Assembly (NCBI GenBank): GCA_037577475.1
Contig: CM075194.1
Location: 26,215,826 to 26,279,825, forward strand
DNA length: 64,000 nt
Direction: 5' to 3'
DNA from: Chaunax sp. Z400
Lineage: Eukaryota; Chordata; Actinopteri; Lophiiformes; Chaunacidae
Shown here: positions 23,501-36,189 of the stretch, piece after piece
Position numbering within the stretch: position 1 is the first letter of the stretch
Layout of the letters: the number at the start of each line of letters is the position of its first letter
The notes under the pieces: generated by a model
The model's database searches: none
The model's input: only the letters and a program-made list of their open reading frames with translations
Told to the model about the DNA's origin: nothing
Translations under genes and position numbers: made by a program

Positions 23501-25017
23501 AACCTTGAGACACAACTACTACACAAAACTTTCTTTTAAACTAAAAATAAGAGAGTATACTTTCAGTCTACGTTTTACAACGTATGTACTCACCAGAGAT
23601 ATACTTTAAGTACAATTATGCTTAAGTATAGTTGAATTATATTGACAAGTATAAAGAAAATCAGGCCATCTACGTAGGCCTGATGCTACTTGTGGCCCTT
23701 CAATTCAATCGATCCTCTGTTAAGATTCTTGGCATGACAAACAGATTACTTCTGTGTTTAAAACTAGTTTTAATCAGTTCAGACTTGTAGCCAAGGTCAA
23801 GGCCTGTCTGTCTCCCAAAGATTTTAAAGGTTACTCATGCTTTTATTACCTCTCAGCTTGACTGTAACTTCCTCCAGAAGAAGCTCAGTATCCCTGATGC
23901 AAAGTGAACCACTTAGAACACCTTTAAGTATGGAGGGCTTATACAGGGGTACAGGTGTATGGATATTGTTGTAGATTAACATGTAGGGTTTCCATTATTA
24001 CAGTGTGTCTTCTATGATTGGTGGTTTGCATTATTTTGCTTGAGCTGTCGACTAAAACAACAGTATTTAAATAGTTGGTTAAATATAAGCCCTGTCCTGG
24101 AGCAGGGGTTGGTCTGGGATGGGTTACATACAGAAAACAAGTTTCATTATATTGCAGTAGTATGTACATATTGCACATGTATATGTGTATTTTAAATTGT
24201 CATTTAAAACTTACATTGTGTGTTTACTCTGGATGCCTTTGTTTCATGTTATATTTTGTTTGAAGATTCAACAGTTTAGTTTAAGATACACACAAAATAG
24301 AAGAAATCAGGAGAAGTTCTGATACTTTTCACAGCGCTGTATATAAATAAAAATCACTATGAGTCACTATGAGTAATGACCAACACAATGTTTCACATGA
24401 CATTAGATGTAGAATCTAAAATAGCTTTTCAAATTTTAAATTGTCATCAGGATTATAAACCAAGAACAAAGGTGCACCTTAGAACTGTGTTGTGTGACAC
24501 ATTTTTTTTCTTTTAAAATTGAGTAGGTACAAATGTCACAGCTTTAGTTTATCAAAGTTTGTAAGAAGATATAATAAACACAGCATGTTGACATTATTCA
24601 TACACAATTATATTTATTTGTAAAAGGATTAAAATAGAAATAGTTATGCATGGGAAAAATACAAATATTTATAAATGGGAAAATTTAATTCAAATGGGAA
24701 AAGTTATTTAAAAATTGGAAAAAATAAAGTTCTTTATAAATAGTAAAAAATACACATAGTTATTAAAAATTGGAACATAATAGTTATTTATAAATAGTAA
24801 AAAATAGTTATTTAAATATCGGAAAAGATACACAGTTATTTATAAACAGTAATAAATACACATAGTTATTTTAAAAAATTTGAAAATACACATTATTTTT
24901 AAATTATATATATTTAATTAATTATATATTTTTCTCAAATTCAGATAGTAAAAGAAGTTCACATTTCCAGAAGTGCATAATATATAGTAAATGTAGTCTC
25001 CATTGTGATCCACTTAC
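20503..25017. other. Long non-coding interval, possible conserved elements
   Basis: No gene supported. 21300-22130 is unusually rich in short motifs often found in vertebrate developmental enhancers (TATGCAAAT-like, TAATTTAATTA, CAATTAA, TTATGATC) and may be a conserved non-coding element; this is only a visual impression. 24600-24960 is a very AT-rich decayed tandem region built on variants of ATAGTTATTTATAAATAG with A-runs between. The remainder shows nothing I recognise. Confidence 0.4.
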
Positions 25018-25682
25018 TCTATTCAATTCAAATCAATTCAATTCAATTCAATTCAAGGTATCTATATACAGAAACCCAACAATCCACCATGAGCAAGCAC
25101 TTGGCAACAGTGGCGAGGAAAAACTGCCTTTTTAAAAGGCAGAAACCATCGAGCAGATCCGAGACTCATGGTGGGCGGTTCTCTGCTTTGACCGGTTGGG
25201 GTGAGAGAGATAGAGAGAGAGAGAGAAAGATTGGGAGACAGATGGTTAGAGAGGGGGGGAGAGTGAAAGATTGGGAGATAGATGGTTAGAGAGAGAGAGA
25301 GAGAGAAAGATTGGGAGATAGATGGTTAGAGAAAGAGAGGGAGGGAGAGAGAAAGATTGGGAGATAGATGATTAGAGAGAGAGAGAGAGAGGGAGAGAGA
25401 TTGGGAGACAGATGGTTTGAGAGAGAGAGAAAGATTGGGAGATAGATGGTTAGAGAGAGAGAGAGAGAGAAAGATTGGGAGATAGATGATTAGAGAGAGA
25501 GAGAGAGGGAGAGAAAGATTGGGAGACAGATGGTTTGAGAGAGAGAGAAAGATTGGGAGATAGATGGTTAGAGAGAGAGAGAGAGAGAAAGATTGGGAGA
25601 TCCTGTAGAGAGTCGTCTCGGAGATCAACCATGGTCCCAGCAGTAGATCCAATCACAGTCAGCAGTAACCTGAGGGATGAGA
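25018..25682. repeat. Dispersed repeat, copy B, with GA-rich minisatellite inside
   Basis: The outer blocks (TATACAGAAACCCAACAATC, GGCGAGGAAAAACTGCC, and at the far end ATCAACCATGGTCCCAGCAG) match copy A at 20.3 kb. Between them, 25200-25600 holds about ten tandem units of roughly 30-38 bp of the form (GA)n-AAGATTGGGAGATAGATGGTTA. Minus-strand translations give long Ser/Leu strings (SLSLSNHLSPN) with no coding meaning. The element ends about 130 bp downstream of the stop codon of the minus-strand kinase gene. Confidence 0.85.
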
Positions 25683-25810
25683 AAGCATGTATTTATTTAT
25701 GAAAAAGAAAAATACACTTATCGATTTATACATGGGGAAAAGTCAAAGTAACTACACAAAGTTAAACATAAAAGTAGAAAATAAAATTAGAAGAAATAAT
25801 GAACACTTAC

Positions 25811-28800
25811 TCAGTCGTCCTCAGGTGGATGCAAACAGCAGCAAAAGGAAGTGAAGAATCTATGAATCCTCTGCATCACGGTTTTAAACCAACTGGAAGA
25901 GGCCGAGACTGTATCAGTTCCCGGTAGTTCTTTATCCAGAGATGACACATCCAGACCATCAGATGACTCTACGGGTAGCTCTTCATCATGGGACTGTGGA
26001 GCTGGGTCTTCATCATTGGTGGAGGTGACAGGAACTCCATCAGATGATGACCCTATGGTGGGACAATGGTCATAGAAGACAGATGTTTCATCAGAAAACC
26101 TGCTGACTGGGGCATCATTATTAGCAGCAGAGGGTAAACGTCTGACATAAAACCTACCAAGTAACTCTTGGCCATGTTGCAGAGCCAAAGAGGTGTCCAC
26201 CCGGTCCTCCGAGTCCTCCGTTGAGCAGACGGTCATCAGGGATTGGGCTGTGGTCAGACTGGAACAAGTTTGGCAATCAATTAGTGAAGCAGTCAACCAA
26301 TTAATGTATCCATCATTCTATCCAACCATATGTGATATTAGTAGCAGACACGTTCACTTACTAGGCGCTGCTGTCAGGGCAGTTGGTCAGGTGGGACATC
26401 GTAATAAAAGGGTGCTGCAGAGCTTCACGGGCAGAGATTCTCTGATCCCCATCAAGATGCAGCAGCCTTTTCAGGAGGTCCACAAAAGCCTTCGTGTCCT
26501 CAGCCTCAGCAGCGCTCTCTTTTGGATAGTACTGGATTTGGAAACAGATTCTGTTCAGTAAATCCAATCCCTACCTCTCAGAAACAGATAATTCAAAAGA
26601 TTCAGTCTTAACTCAAACAACTGAGAGTACTTACATCAACCAGGCTATCCAGAGTCCAACCGACAGCTTTATATCCTGACTCCTAAAGGGACAAAACATG
26701 TATGAGAATCACTTTAAATGTGCTAAAATGGAATAAAAGAATCAACTCAAACAAAGAAGGACATGGCTACTCAACCCTTAGCCTCCATGTTGGCCCATCG
26801 TCAGTCTCCTCCACACTGAAATAGTTCTGGGTAAATTTCCCAGCACGGAGCAGGTGGTCAGCTGGCTGACCCAGAACCTCAAGCATGGAATGCATCTGAA
26901 GACAAAAAATACAGAATCACATCAGGTGACATTTTGTTTAAAATCCTCACTGGTTGAGTACATTTGTCTCTGACCTACCATCCGATACTCAGATTCGGCT
27001 GGGAAGATGTCATCAGCCAGGAAGAGGAAGGCAAGGATGCAGCCGACTCCCCAAACATCGATAGCCTCAGTGAAGGGGAGGCCAAGGACGATTTCTGGGG
27101 CCCTGAGGGGAAGATAAGAGTCAAAGATGAGAAATCTGTAGGAAGACATGGAGGACCTATAACAACATGGATGTTTAAAAGAATGACATAAACTCTCTAT
27201 TAACAAATGAGCTGTGCAGGATGAAGATACCTGTATCCAACTGGCTGCAGCTCAGCCCCAGGCTTGACACTGGAGGCTGAAAAGGCTTCACCAAAGTCTA
27301 TGACTTTAATCCTGGAGGGCTGGTCCTGCCTGTTGACAAACATGATGTTGTCTGGTTTCAGGTCAGCATGCAGGATACCAAGCCCTTTGAGGGCATCCAA
27401 AGCCACAAAGAGCTGCAGGGACAAAAGGAGAAAGGACAAGTTTGGGGTTTAGTTTTCCATCTGCTGCTGTGTAAGGTGAAGGATTAGGGTTTAGGGTCTC
27501 CATCATTGATAAGATAAGATAAGATAAGATAAGATATCCCTTTATTAGTCCCACAGTGGGGAAATTTACAATGATGAGTAGTAAAACAATAGATAATCAA
27601 TTCATTATTACAATAATACATACCTGCTTTGCGATCGGACGGATCTCATGCAGATACAGAGGATCCCAGTCTCGTTCCTGGAGCGCATCATGCAGACTCT
27701 TGTCTAGCGACTCAAATGCTAGACAGGTCTGTCCGTCGTACTCGAACCGCTCCAAGAACTTGACTATGTTATGGCGGTCAGGATTCAGGACACTGATCGC
27801 CTCCAACATGGAAGCCTGGGCAGAAAAGAGGAGACATGGAAACAGTTCAGACTACATACTCTGATACAGCATGCAGACTTTACAAAAGGACATGTACTGT
27901 GTGTCAGAGCAATCAACAGGACTCCAAAAACTCACCTCTTTCTCTGCGTTCTCGATGTAATAGCTGTCCTTCAAGATCTTGACAGCCACTGGGTCTTTGG
28001 TTGCCAGGTTCGTGCACCTGGCCACTTTGCCATAACAGCCTTCACCAATATACTCCTGAATGGAGTAAACAGAAGAGCTGCTACGCAAATGATCTCCTGT
28101 ATGAACCACTGTGAGGAGACACGGTTGAACATGGTGAGAAAATATATGGAGTCATTACGTCAACACAGCATGAACAAACACACACCTAATTAATTAATCA
28201 CAACCATGGACCTGTATTGGTACATAAAAGATACAAATTAATAAACACATAAGCAACAAAACAATGTGATGACAGGAGAAAAAATCCCTCAGAGGGTCTT
28301 AATGTAGACCCTCTCCAGTCCAAAGGCCTACTTAGCTGCCTTGGTGTTAGCTGCCTTAGTGTTAGCTCAGTGTTAGCTGCCTTAGTGTTAGCTCAGTGTT
28401 AGCTGCCTTAGTGTTTGCTCAGTGTTAGCTGCCTTAGTGTTTGCTCAGTGTTAGCTGCCTTAGTGTTAGCTCAGTGTTAGCTGCCTTAGTGTTAGCTCAG
28501 TGTTAGCTGCCTTAGTGTTTGCTCAGTGTTAGCTGCCTTAGTGTTAGCTGCCTTAGTGTTAGCTCAGTGTTAGCTGCCTTAGTGTTAGCTCAGTGTTAGC
28601 TGCCTTAGTGTTTGCTCAGTGTTAGCTGCCTTAGTGTTAGCTCAGTGTTAGCTGCCTTAGTGTTAGCTCAGTGTTAGCTGCCTTGGTGTTAGCTGCCTTA
28701 GTGTTAGCTCAGTGTTAGCTGCCTTAGTGTTAGCTCAGTGTTAGCTGCCTTAGTGTTTGCTCAGTGTTAGCTGCCTTAGTGTAAGCTGGCTTGGTGTTAG

Positions 28801-29753
28801 TTGTCTTAGTGTTAGCTGCCTTAGTGTTAGCTGTCTTGGTGTTAGCTGTCTTAGTGTTATCTCAGTGTAAGCTGCCTTAGCGTTAGCTGCCTTAGTGTTA
28901 GCTGCCTAGGTGTTATCTGTCTTAGTGTTAGCTGCCTTGTGGTAGCTGTCTTAGTGTTAGCTGCCTTCATGTTAGCTGCCTTAGTGTTATCTCAGTGTAA
29001 GCTGCCTTAGCGTTAGCTGCCTTAGTGTTAGCTGCCTAGGTGTTATCTGTCTTAGTGTTAGCTGCCTTGGTGGTAGCTGTCTTAGTGTTAGCTGCCTTCA
29101 TGTTAGCTGGCTTAGCGTTAGCTGCCTTAGTGTTAGCTGCCTAAGTGTTATCTGTCTTAGTGTTAGCTGCCTTGGTGGTAGCTGTCTTAGTGTTAGCTGC
29201 CTTAGCGTTAGCTGTCTTAGTGTTAGCTCAGTGTAAGCTGTCTTAGTGTTATCCACCTTAGTGTTAGCTGCCTTAGTGTTAGCTTCCTTAATGTTAGCTG
29301 TCTTAGCGTTAGCTCAGTGTTAGCTGCCTTAGTGTTAGCTGCCTTAGCGTTATCCGCCTTAGTGTTAGCTGCCTTAGTGTTAGCTGCCTTAGCTTAACTG
29401 TTTCATTGTTAGCTTGACATTTTAAGACCATTTAAAGAAAGAATTTATCAAATGCTAATGATTTTATCACCTTTTCAATTAATTAATATATTCAAGACTT
29501 GTCATAATAAGCTAAAACAAGCTATCAAAACAACACTAGCCTTGACTAGCATAGCTTTCTCTAAACAGTATTTCACAGAATTAGCCTTTCTTGACACAAA
29601 ACTGTCCTGTGTAAAATTTAAGGCCCAGTTTTAGGCTGTTTATGAACAAACTGGTGTCACCATTGTTTCAATACATTCAGCATCACCAACAGTTTTGTGT
29701 TGAGTCAACTTACTTGATGCGCTGGAAGCGTGTGAGTCCTGCAACGTCGACAT
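25811..29753 (-). CDS. HIPK-like protein kinase, nine exons, 498 aa, inverted paralogue of the array
   Basis: Predicted Ser/Thr kinase of the HIPK branch (CMGC group). Coding exons, high to low: 29753-29714, 28108-27936, 27815-27624, 27412-27231, 27102-26979, 26895-26776, 26682-26635, 26531-26362, 26258-25811. All introns are GT-AG and the frame is continuous. Residues seen: Gly loop G35-E-G-C-Y-G40, VAVK lysine K57, HADLKPDN with D152/K154/N157 (HAD is the HIPK form), DFG 174-176, GYRAPE, IDVWGVGC and the HIPK-like C-lobe end EALQHPFITMSHL. The activation loop reads GAELQPVGYR where HIPKs have STYLQSRYYR, so the autophosphorylated Tyr is absent. The tail is acidic and ends VMQRIHRFFTSFCCCLHPP-EDD, with C489-C491. 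Exon 7 is 45 nt shorter than in the array genes. Donor 6 is the weaker GTTGAG. The start is MSTLQDSHASSAS; an in-frame upstream ATG at 29858 exists but is not needed. Expression is unknown; no frame damage. Confidence 0.88.
27506..27590 (-). mobile_element. LINE 3' tail in intron 3 of the minus-strand kinase
   Basis: On the minus strand the sequence reads AAATTTCCCCACTGTGGGAC, then TAATAAAGGGATATC followed by a (TTATC)n run. This is the typical 3' end and short tandem tail of fish LINE/SINE families. No coding part is present. It explains why intron 3 (211 bp) is longer than its neighbours. Confidence 0.65.
28330..29393. repeat. Composite minisatellite in intron 1 of the minus-strand kinase
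   Basis: About 1.06 kb built from two sub-units, GTTAGCTGCCTTAGT (15 bp) and GTTAGCTCAGT (11 bp), often alternating as a 26-bp higher-order unit in the first half (28340-28780). The second half is more degenerate, with TGTCTT, GCGTTA and GTGGTA variants. It fills two thirds of the 1.6-kb first intron, between coding exon 1 at 29714-29753 and coding exon 2. The sequence TTAGCTGCC recurs so often that strand-asymmetric RNA pairing is limited. Confidence 0.93.
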
Positions 29754-31000
29754 GTTCACCGTTGAAACCTTTCTGTTGTGCAATGAAAAGGATGAGGTTG
29801 GATCTTGAAGATTGAATCTTGTTCTGTACAATGCAAAGTATTCAAAAGTTTTCCACAAGTAGTTTGGTAGTTAGCGCTTCTCTCTCTCTGCTAGCACTGA
29901 ACTAACTGCAATCTACCAAGCATCTCATTAAATACATGGTGTAACTGACAACCACATCATGGGAATAAGGGTGTTCTTTTTTTTAAACGAAAACATTGGA
30001 CATAGTTCAGCCATTGAACCTCCCCTAAACCTACAAGAGGCTGTGTTTTCTGTTTATAAATGTACTTATTACACAAACTACATCCAATATGTCAACCATT
30101 GAGCTTTAGAAGTGATAATATGGGTGATTTTGACTGTTGGACAGAGTCTGAGCTAGCTGTATCCCCTTGTTCCCTGCTAAGTTAGCATTAACATGTCCTT
30201 CCTCCAGCTCCATTCTGAACACAGATATGACTGACATCCATCTGTTTATCTCTCATTCACACGTCAGAGCTTCAGTGATGTCAGAATTCACTATGGACAG
30301 CTGTACATGTGCGTTTGTTATGATGACATTAATAAAGGCTATAGTTAGCTAACCACTATGCTAACACAGCCAAACACCAAGCAATCACAACATTGTAGTT
30401 TTAACCCAAATACTTTTTACAGCATAAAAGATTCACTACATAAAAAATGTCCCTGACAAATGTAATATTTCCAAATGTAATATTAAACCAGTGCTGTCTA
30501 CATTGATGCCCTTAACACATGTGATTAATCTGTAAAATGTGTGTGTGTCTGTGTGTCTGTGATGATCCTATCATGCCCCTACAAGCTGTACTCACCTATC
30601 ACACTACTGTCTATTATTTCATATTTACTAAGGCTATCAAGAATTTCTGAAGTATCTCCAGAAAGCAGGATATCCAAAGCCTGCCAAGTTGAATATTATG
30701 TCTATGTAATAAATAGGATGCATTATAAGCTGAAAAATAGAAAATCAGAACAGTCAGAATAAATCCAAACAGTAGTTTTCTATGTATTTCCCTATTTCTC
30801 CTCTCCGGTGACATTAAGAACCAGCCATCCAATGGACACGTTTTGTAAGAAATCCTGAGTAAAATCTGTAATACTGTCATATGATATTTTGACATGTATC
30901 CATAATATAACATATCATCTTTAATTTAAACACAATATTACTGATAGATTAAAGTGTGTCTCACGCCCTGACATGCTTCCTGAAAAAGGTGCAGTCCACT
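29754..31000. other. Upstream region of the minus-strand kinase
   Basis: This should contain the 5' UTR and promoter of the inverted kinase. I see no convincing TATA box or X-box close to the start. CT-rich (TCTC)n occurs at 29879-29890. No other gene is supported; frames of 60-99 codons lack domains. Confidence 0.4.
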
Positions 31001-31002
31001 TT

Positions 31003-31545
31003 ACAAACCCGTTTCCAAAAAAGTTGGGATGCTGTATAAAATGTTTTTGAAAATGATATCCTCATTTAGAATTTGGAGGACATTATGTGATCACCCATGT
31101 TTGTTTAGCCCCATTTCTACTGCGTAGTACCAGCTGGACTGGACTGGCTTTGTTTGTTTCCACCAGGTAAAAAGTACCTGGTACTTTTTCAGTACCTGCT
31201 CTGCTGCAGTTCAAAGTGAGTCTAGCAGAAACTAAAAGGTCATGTGAAACTTTACAGACCACTGATTGGTCGATGCCCGGCACACAGAGTATGTTGCATA
31301 ACACAAATCAATGGCCGCCACTCTCAAACAGCAAAGCTACTTTTGTGATGTAATTTTTTATTTTTTTTATTTCACCCGCTATATTGAGGAGGTGCAGAAC
31401 ATCTCAAACAGCTGATGAGAGGATCATGAGAGGTACGGCAGGTACGCCCATCTATCCTGACCAGGTTATAAAACGACCGGCAGAAAAGTACCTGATACCA
31501 AGGCGAGTCCAGTCGAGTACTACGCAGTGGAAATGTCTTATGTCT
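31003..31545. mobile_element. Non-autonomous DNA transposon (MITE) with long inverted ends
   Basis: 31112-31150 (CCATTTCTACTGCGTAGTAC, then CAGCTGGACTGGACT) is mirrored by 31498-31537, whose reverse complement reads CATTTCCACTGCGTAGTACT then CGACTGGACTCG. This gives an element of about 430 bp with no transposase. Just upstream, AACCCGTTTCCAAAAAAGTT (31005 on) is the start of another very common fish MITE family, apparently truncated. Superfamily cannot be fixed from this copy. Confidence 0.65.
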
Positions 31546-33429
31546 GTCTGTTTGATTTCAAGATGATTTGAAAACATGTCACAGAGTTTGATCCAACTGA
31601 GCCGGCTGGAATCAGGTTAGCAAAGTCACTAAGAGGATTGCTTCCCATCGAGTTTGTCAATATCTTTTCAAAATTTCCCATAATCAGTTTTCTCATTCAT
31701 TCAGTGATAGCTTTTGGTTAATTGACCAGCTGGGACGTCATGCAAAGACATGCAGCTCACCAGTCCTAGACAACACCATAGTTTTCCAACCATAAACAAA
31801 CAGAACAAACAAATCAAACCAACGAATCATTGAGATCAAAGTTCCCGTCCCTTGACTCTCATGTCAAGATGTAGTATGAGGAATATGTTGTTTTCATCTG
31901 TGCTGGTCGCTGTATTTCAATAAACAAGTCTCTGTGGCTTGAAAGTGGATGGTGTTTACAGTCTTTGGAGTGGATGCCGCTGGGCCTCTCGCATGTTACT
32001 GACATCACTCGACTTGCTTAATCTAGTCCGTTTATCAGTCCCCAGCTGACTGAATAATTTAACTCTGACCGCCTGACGGGCCTCAAGTTTGACCTCAAGA
32101 TTTGTTTTTACTACCAGGGCTCAAAGTAAATGTTGCACAGCTCTCTGTTTGGCATGGAAACTTGTGTGTCCCTCATGTTTATGTAATGTTGAACATGACC
32201 CCCTTTTTTCAGCGCTGTTGCTTGTCTTTGCTCGCTCCATGATTTCAGATCTACTTCTTCATGTCCTCCGCTGGCCTCTTGTGGGACATCTGATGAGTCT
32301 CTTTCATCAACTTTTTCTTCCATTTTTGTAGTTTATTTTGTGATTTGTTTTATTTATTTATTTTTCCGTTGACTTTGCTGTGCTAATTGAGCTAAAATCT
32401 CTCGCCTCGCCATAATTCACATCCATTCATGACACAACACACTTTCAGCAATTTACAGCAACATTTATTCAAGCCCTCTGCAGGGCCTCATGTACCTTGA
32501 TGACGTTAATTAATAAAAGCCTGATAAATTCAATACCTGTTAATGACATAAACCTGTGAATAATAATAAAGAGTCCATTAGACTTGCACACATAGACAGA
32601 AGACCATTTTGATTCAAATGGTGTGTGCTGTGTGTTTGCACCTCCCACAGAATACACAATCACCCCTGATGAGCCCAATCACCACCCTTGTCCTGCTCTA
32701 TTAGAAGAGCCTCATCAAGAGCTAACTGATGTACTGCAACACATGTATGCAGCTGCGTGGTGACACCATACACATTTAAAATCTTTCATGTATTGCATGT
32801 ATTCTAGCGTATCCGACTTCATTAAGGCCATTCCTCATCCCTCAGGGTGGGGCATGGGTGGGGCATGTTCCCTCTCTTTTTATGTGTGTGTGCACTCCTG
32901 ATAATATTTGTGTTCATTGTAAGAAGGAGAGCACCACAAAGAGTAAACCATCCACATCCTGCTCTCCCTTTGCACTCATGTATGAGTTCATGCGCCTGTT
33001 AGGGTTCCATGTTTTATATATGATTCATGTCGACATAATGGTGAAGGTAAATACTCATCTGTGAGACTAGGACATGTTAAATTAAATCAAATACCTCGAT
33101 AAAACTACTTTCAGTCAAATGTTGTCACTTAGCTTGTATATGTCAAAACTGACACTAACAGGAAACAGGACCCAAAAGCACAACTGTTGACACAAGAACT
33201 GATCACAACTATTGTTATTACTTGAAAACAAAGGCAAAGGCCTAAAGACAGGAGGGTCCAAGCTGAGTTAACTTACTGAAAAACACTGGAGATTAGCTGA
33301 TCAGGACAACATGAGGAAACGTCACAAACTGGCCCAGACAGGAAAGGGAACACAGACTAGGAGGAGCAGGGAGTCTGTGATTCATGAGACAAGACATGAA
33401 ACTGATGGATGTAAAACTATTAAGATAAA
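31546..33429. other. Non-coding, nothing recognised
   Basis: No gene or full element found. 32380-32530 (CTAATTGAGC, CATAATTCAC, GTTAATTAATAAAAGC) has a homeodomain-site-rich character that might indicate a conserved non-coding element; not testable here. Confidence 0.4.
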
Positions 33430-34350
33430 AACTAGGGATGCACCAACTCCATAACAAGTATCAGGTATCAGTATGATACTGTGCTTTTGTACTCATACTC
33501 TTTAATGACTCAGTGCACCTGATCCCACTTTACAGCACCGTAACATTAACATCTGTTGGGTGAGTAGGCGGAGGAGGAGTGATGTCAGCAATGTGGGAAT
33601 ATTTAAATGTGAGTGATGATAATAAAAGTAAAACAGATTGCTTATCAGATCTGTCAATGCTTGACACCTCAACACCAGCCCTCAGCTACAGCCTGTTATA
33701 GTCTGCACAAACACTAAAGGACAAATCAACATATGGAGGGTTTGTTTGTGTAACTATTGTGTAACTATTGTGACATTTTCACTTCTCAATAACTGTATCA
33801 AATGCAGATGTGAACATAACAGCTTTTAACAGAGATAAATCTAAAACAGGACGAAGCAGTGCAAAGTGTGTTTATTTATTTATTGACAGCTTCTGTCCAT
33901 ATTAGAGGTTTTTGTACATCTCCCATCAACTATACAGTATATGTCTGCTGTCATTAGCAGTGAGCATGCTCAAGCACAAGCCAAAGATAAGACTGTTACA
34001 GCTGAGCAGGAGTGAATACTGATGGATGAGGAGCAGGTGACCTTACAACAGGTGTGTTCAGATTAGCAAAGCTAGGCGTGAAACAGGTGGTGGGATTTCT
34101 TAAATGCCACAGTGACATAATCAGTAAATACTCAGTATCAATCTAAATGTAACGTTAGCTTGCCTGTGACAATATTTTATAACCTTTTTTTCATTTGTAT
34201 TGAATGATTTCATTCAGACATACTGCTTTTGTCCCCAAACAAACCTTGTACAAGATGAGTTCTTTCAGTTTTGTATTGATTTGCTTTTGAAATGATGGCT
34301 TTTCTATGCAATTAATTTAAGAGTCAAAAAAAAAAAAGATGCATCCTTTT
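33430..34350. mobile_element. Possible eroded hAT-type non-autonomous element
   Basis: TAGGGATGCACCAACTCC at 33434 followed by ATCAGGTATCAGTATGATAC closely resembles the TAGGGATGCACCGAT...ATCGGTATCGGTAT start of a widespread hAT family. The candidate right end at 34341 (GATGCATCCT) is only a weak mirror, and I see no target duplication. The boundary and the identity of the interior are uncertain. Confidence 0.35.
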
Positions 34351-35405
34351 TAAATACAAGACATTTGAGTTGTTTGTATTTGCTTTCTTTTAATATCTGA
34401 TGTTGATTCATTTTTAAATATGTTGTTTCTCCTGTTATTTCTGGACATGTTAAGCGTCTTTGAGTATTTTGAAAAGTGCTTAATAAATAAAATGTATTAT
34501 TATTATTATTAAGACCTCTCTAACTCACAAATGAACACAAATCCACAATCTAAAAATGACTGATAAAAATCTTGTGTTTCAGGCAGAGCAGTGCTGGAAC
34601 AGTGACTATGTGTACTTTCCAGTAGCCTTGTCATCACAATGAGCTTGACATAAAGATCTGAGCTCACAACCAAAGCTATAGCGGAAGGTATTTCAACAGG
34701 AAATAGTCCCAGCGTTTGATTTTCTGATTGATTTTCATTTTTACATTTCAGTTTTACACTGTTTTTAAAATCATGATGCATGCATGTTAATTACATGTTA
34801 ATTACATGTTAATTAGTGTGCTTTACTTTTCTGCAGAAAGGTTTATGATGGAGGAGGTCTGATTAGCTATTTCCCTCACTGCTAGGCTAACCATTTTCCA
34901 ACATTAACTTTGTACCAATATCACTCCTGGAAAAGTAGAGTATTTTCCAAAATGTTCAACTATTCCTTTAAGCCTCTACGCCGAGGAGAGTAGTTCATGA
35001 GAATGTGTATAACAGTGTATTGTTGACTACAATAAAGTACGACCATGGACTCAAGAAGGGAAGACAGCATGTCAATGTCTGGGTAAAAAAAACAGACTAA
35101 AAGTGTCAAAGTAATTTTTGAAGACACTGACTTCATGCAGGACATTTTGCTTTTTTTCTTTACTCTTACTTTACTCATATAAAGCGCTCTCCCACATGGA
35201 CCTCATTCAGCAGGCAAAAGCATGAATTTGTGAGTCTTCACACATCAGAATTACCTCCAGAGGTTCTGATGTTAAACTCTCAGTTTCTGTGAATCAATTA
35301 AGCCCCGAGCTTTTCTGACTTATTCTCATTTTTTGGAGGAATTTATGAAATCATATTTCATGAGGGAATGTTGAACCACAGACCATTCCCAAGGTGGTTA
35401 TTTCC

Positions 35406-35440
<35 letters not shown>

Positions 35441-36170
35441 GTTCACCTGTTTGGTGACTTTGCATTGTGGGATGAATCACGTATCTTTCTGTGAATCCGC
35501 TTTGGATCATGGATACTTTTGTAATTTGCCTTGGTTCAGATCAGGCTCCAAGTTTAGAAGGTTGATCACTAATTAAACTTAAATTATTCTTATGAAAACT
35601 AATTAAATATATCAGACAAGTGAAGACCTGTGTTCAAGTAAATGTGTTGTCCTGGTTTCCCTGTTTTAGTATGTTTTCAGTTCAGATCATTCTCTCCTTC
35701 TGTGCTCCTTAGTTTATTGTCTGATTATTTCCACCTGGCTCCAATTGTCTGCTCCTCCCTGTCCACCTGTTTGTCATTGTTTGGTCTCTCAGTTCATCTG
35801 TTTTGTGCTCTGCTCCAGTCCCTCTTTGTGTTCTCATCGTGTCATCCAAGTGGTTTTCCCTGAAGGTTTGTTTCTTGAAGATTTTTTATTAAGTTTAGTT
35901 TAGTTACTTTTTTTTGTTTTTGGATTTTCTTAGTGCATCATTTCTTGTTGGATTATATACTGAGCTACAGTAGAAACACATATTTTTGTAACGTCATGCC
36001 ATCCTGTTCATATTAAATATCAAAGGTAAATTATGGTTCACACATCTTTATTCGCCCTTTAGCCATACAGAAAAAATCATTTTTGTCAGATTAGTGGTTT
36101 TTGTCTTAGTGTTTACAAGTCAGAAAGTGTGGATGGTGAGACAGAGAACAACAACAACAGTAACACATGT
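34351..36170. other. Non-coding with simple and dispersed repeats
   Basis: A (CA)n run lies at 35407-35437. 35640-35880 (GTCCTGGTTTCCCTGTTTTA, TGTCTGATTATTTCCACCTG, CTCCAATTGTCTGCTCCTCC) resembles a common fish dispersed repeat family. No gene supported. Confidence 0.45.
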
Positions 36171-36189
36171 GACCACCTCCAGCATTTAT

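Noticed and set aside
28330..29393. CRISPR-like alternation of repeats
   Set aside because: The 'spacers' are themselves repeats, unit lengths are 11 and 15 bp, there is no leader or cas gene, and the host is a vertebrate.
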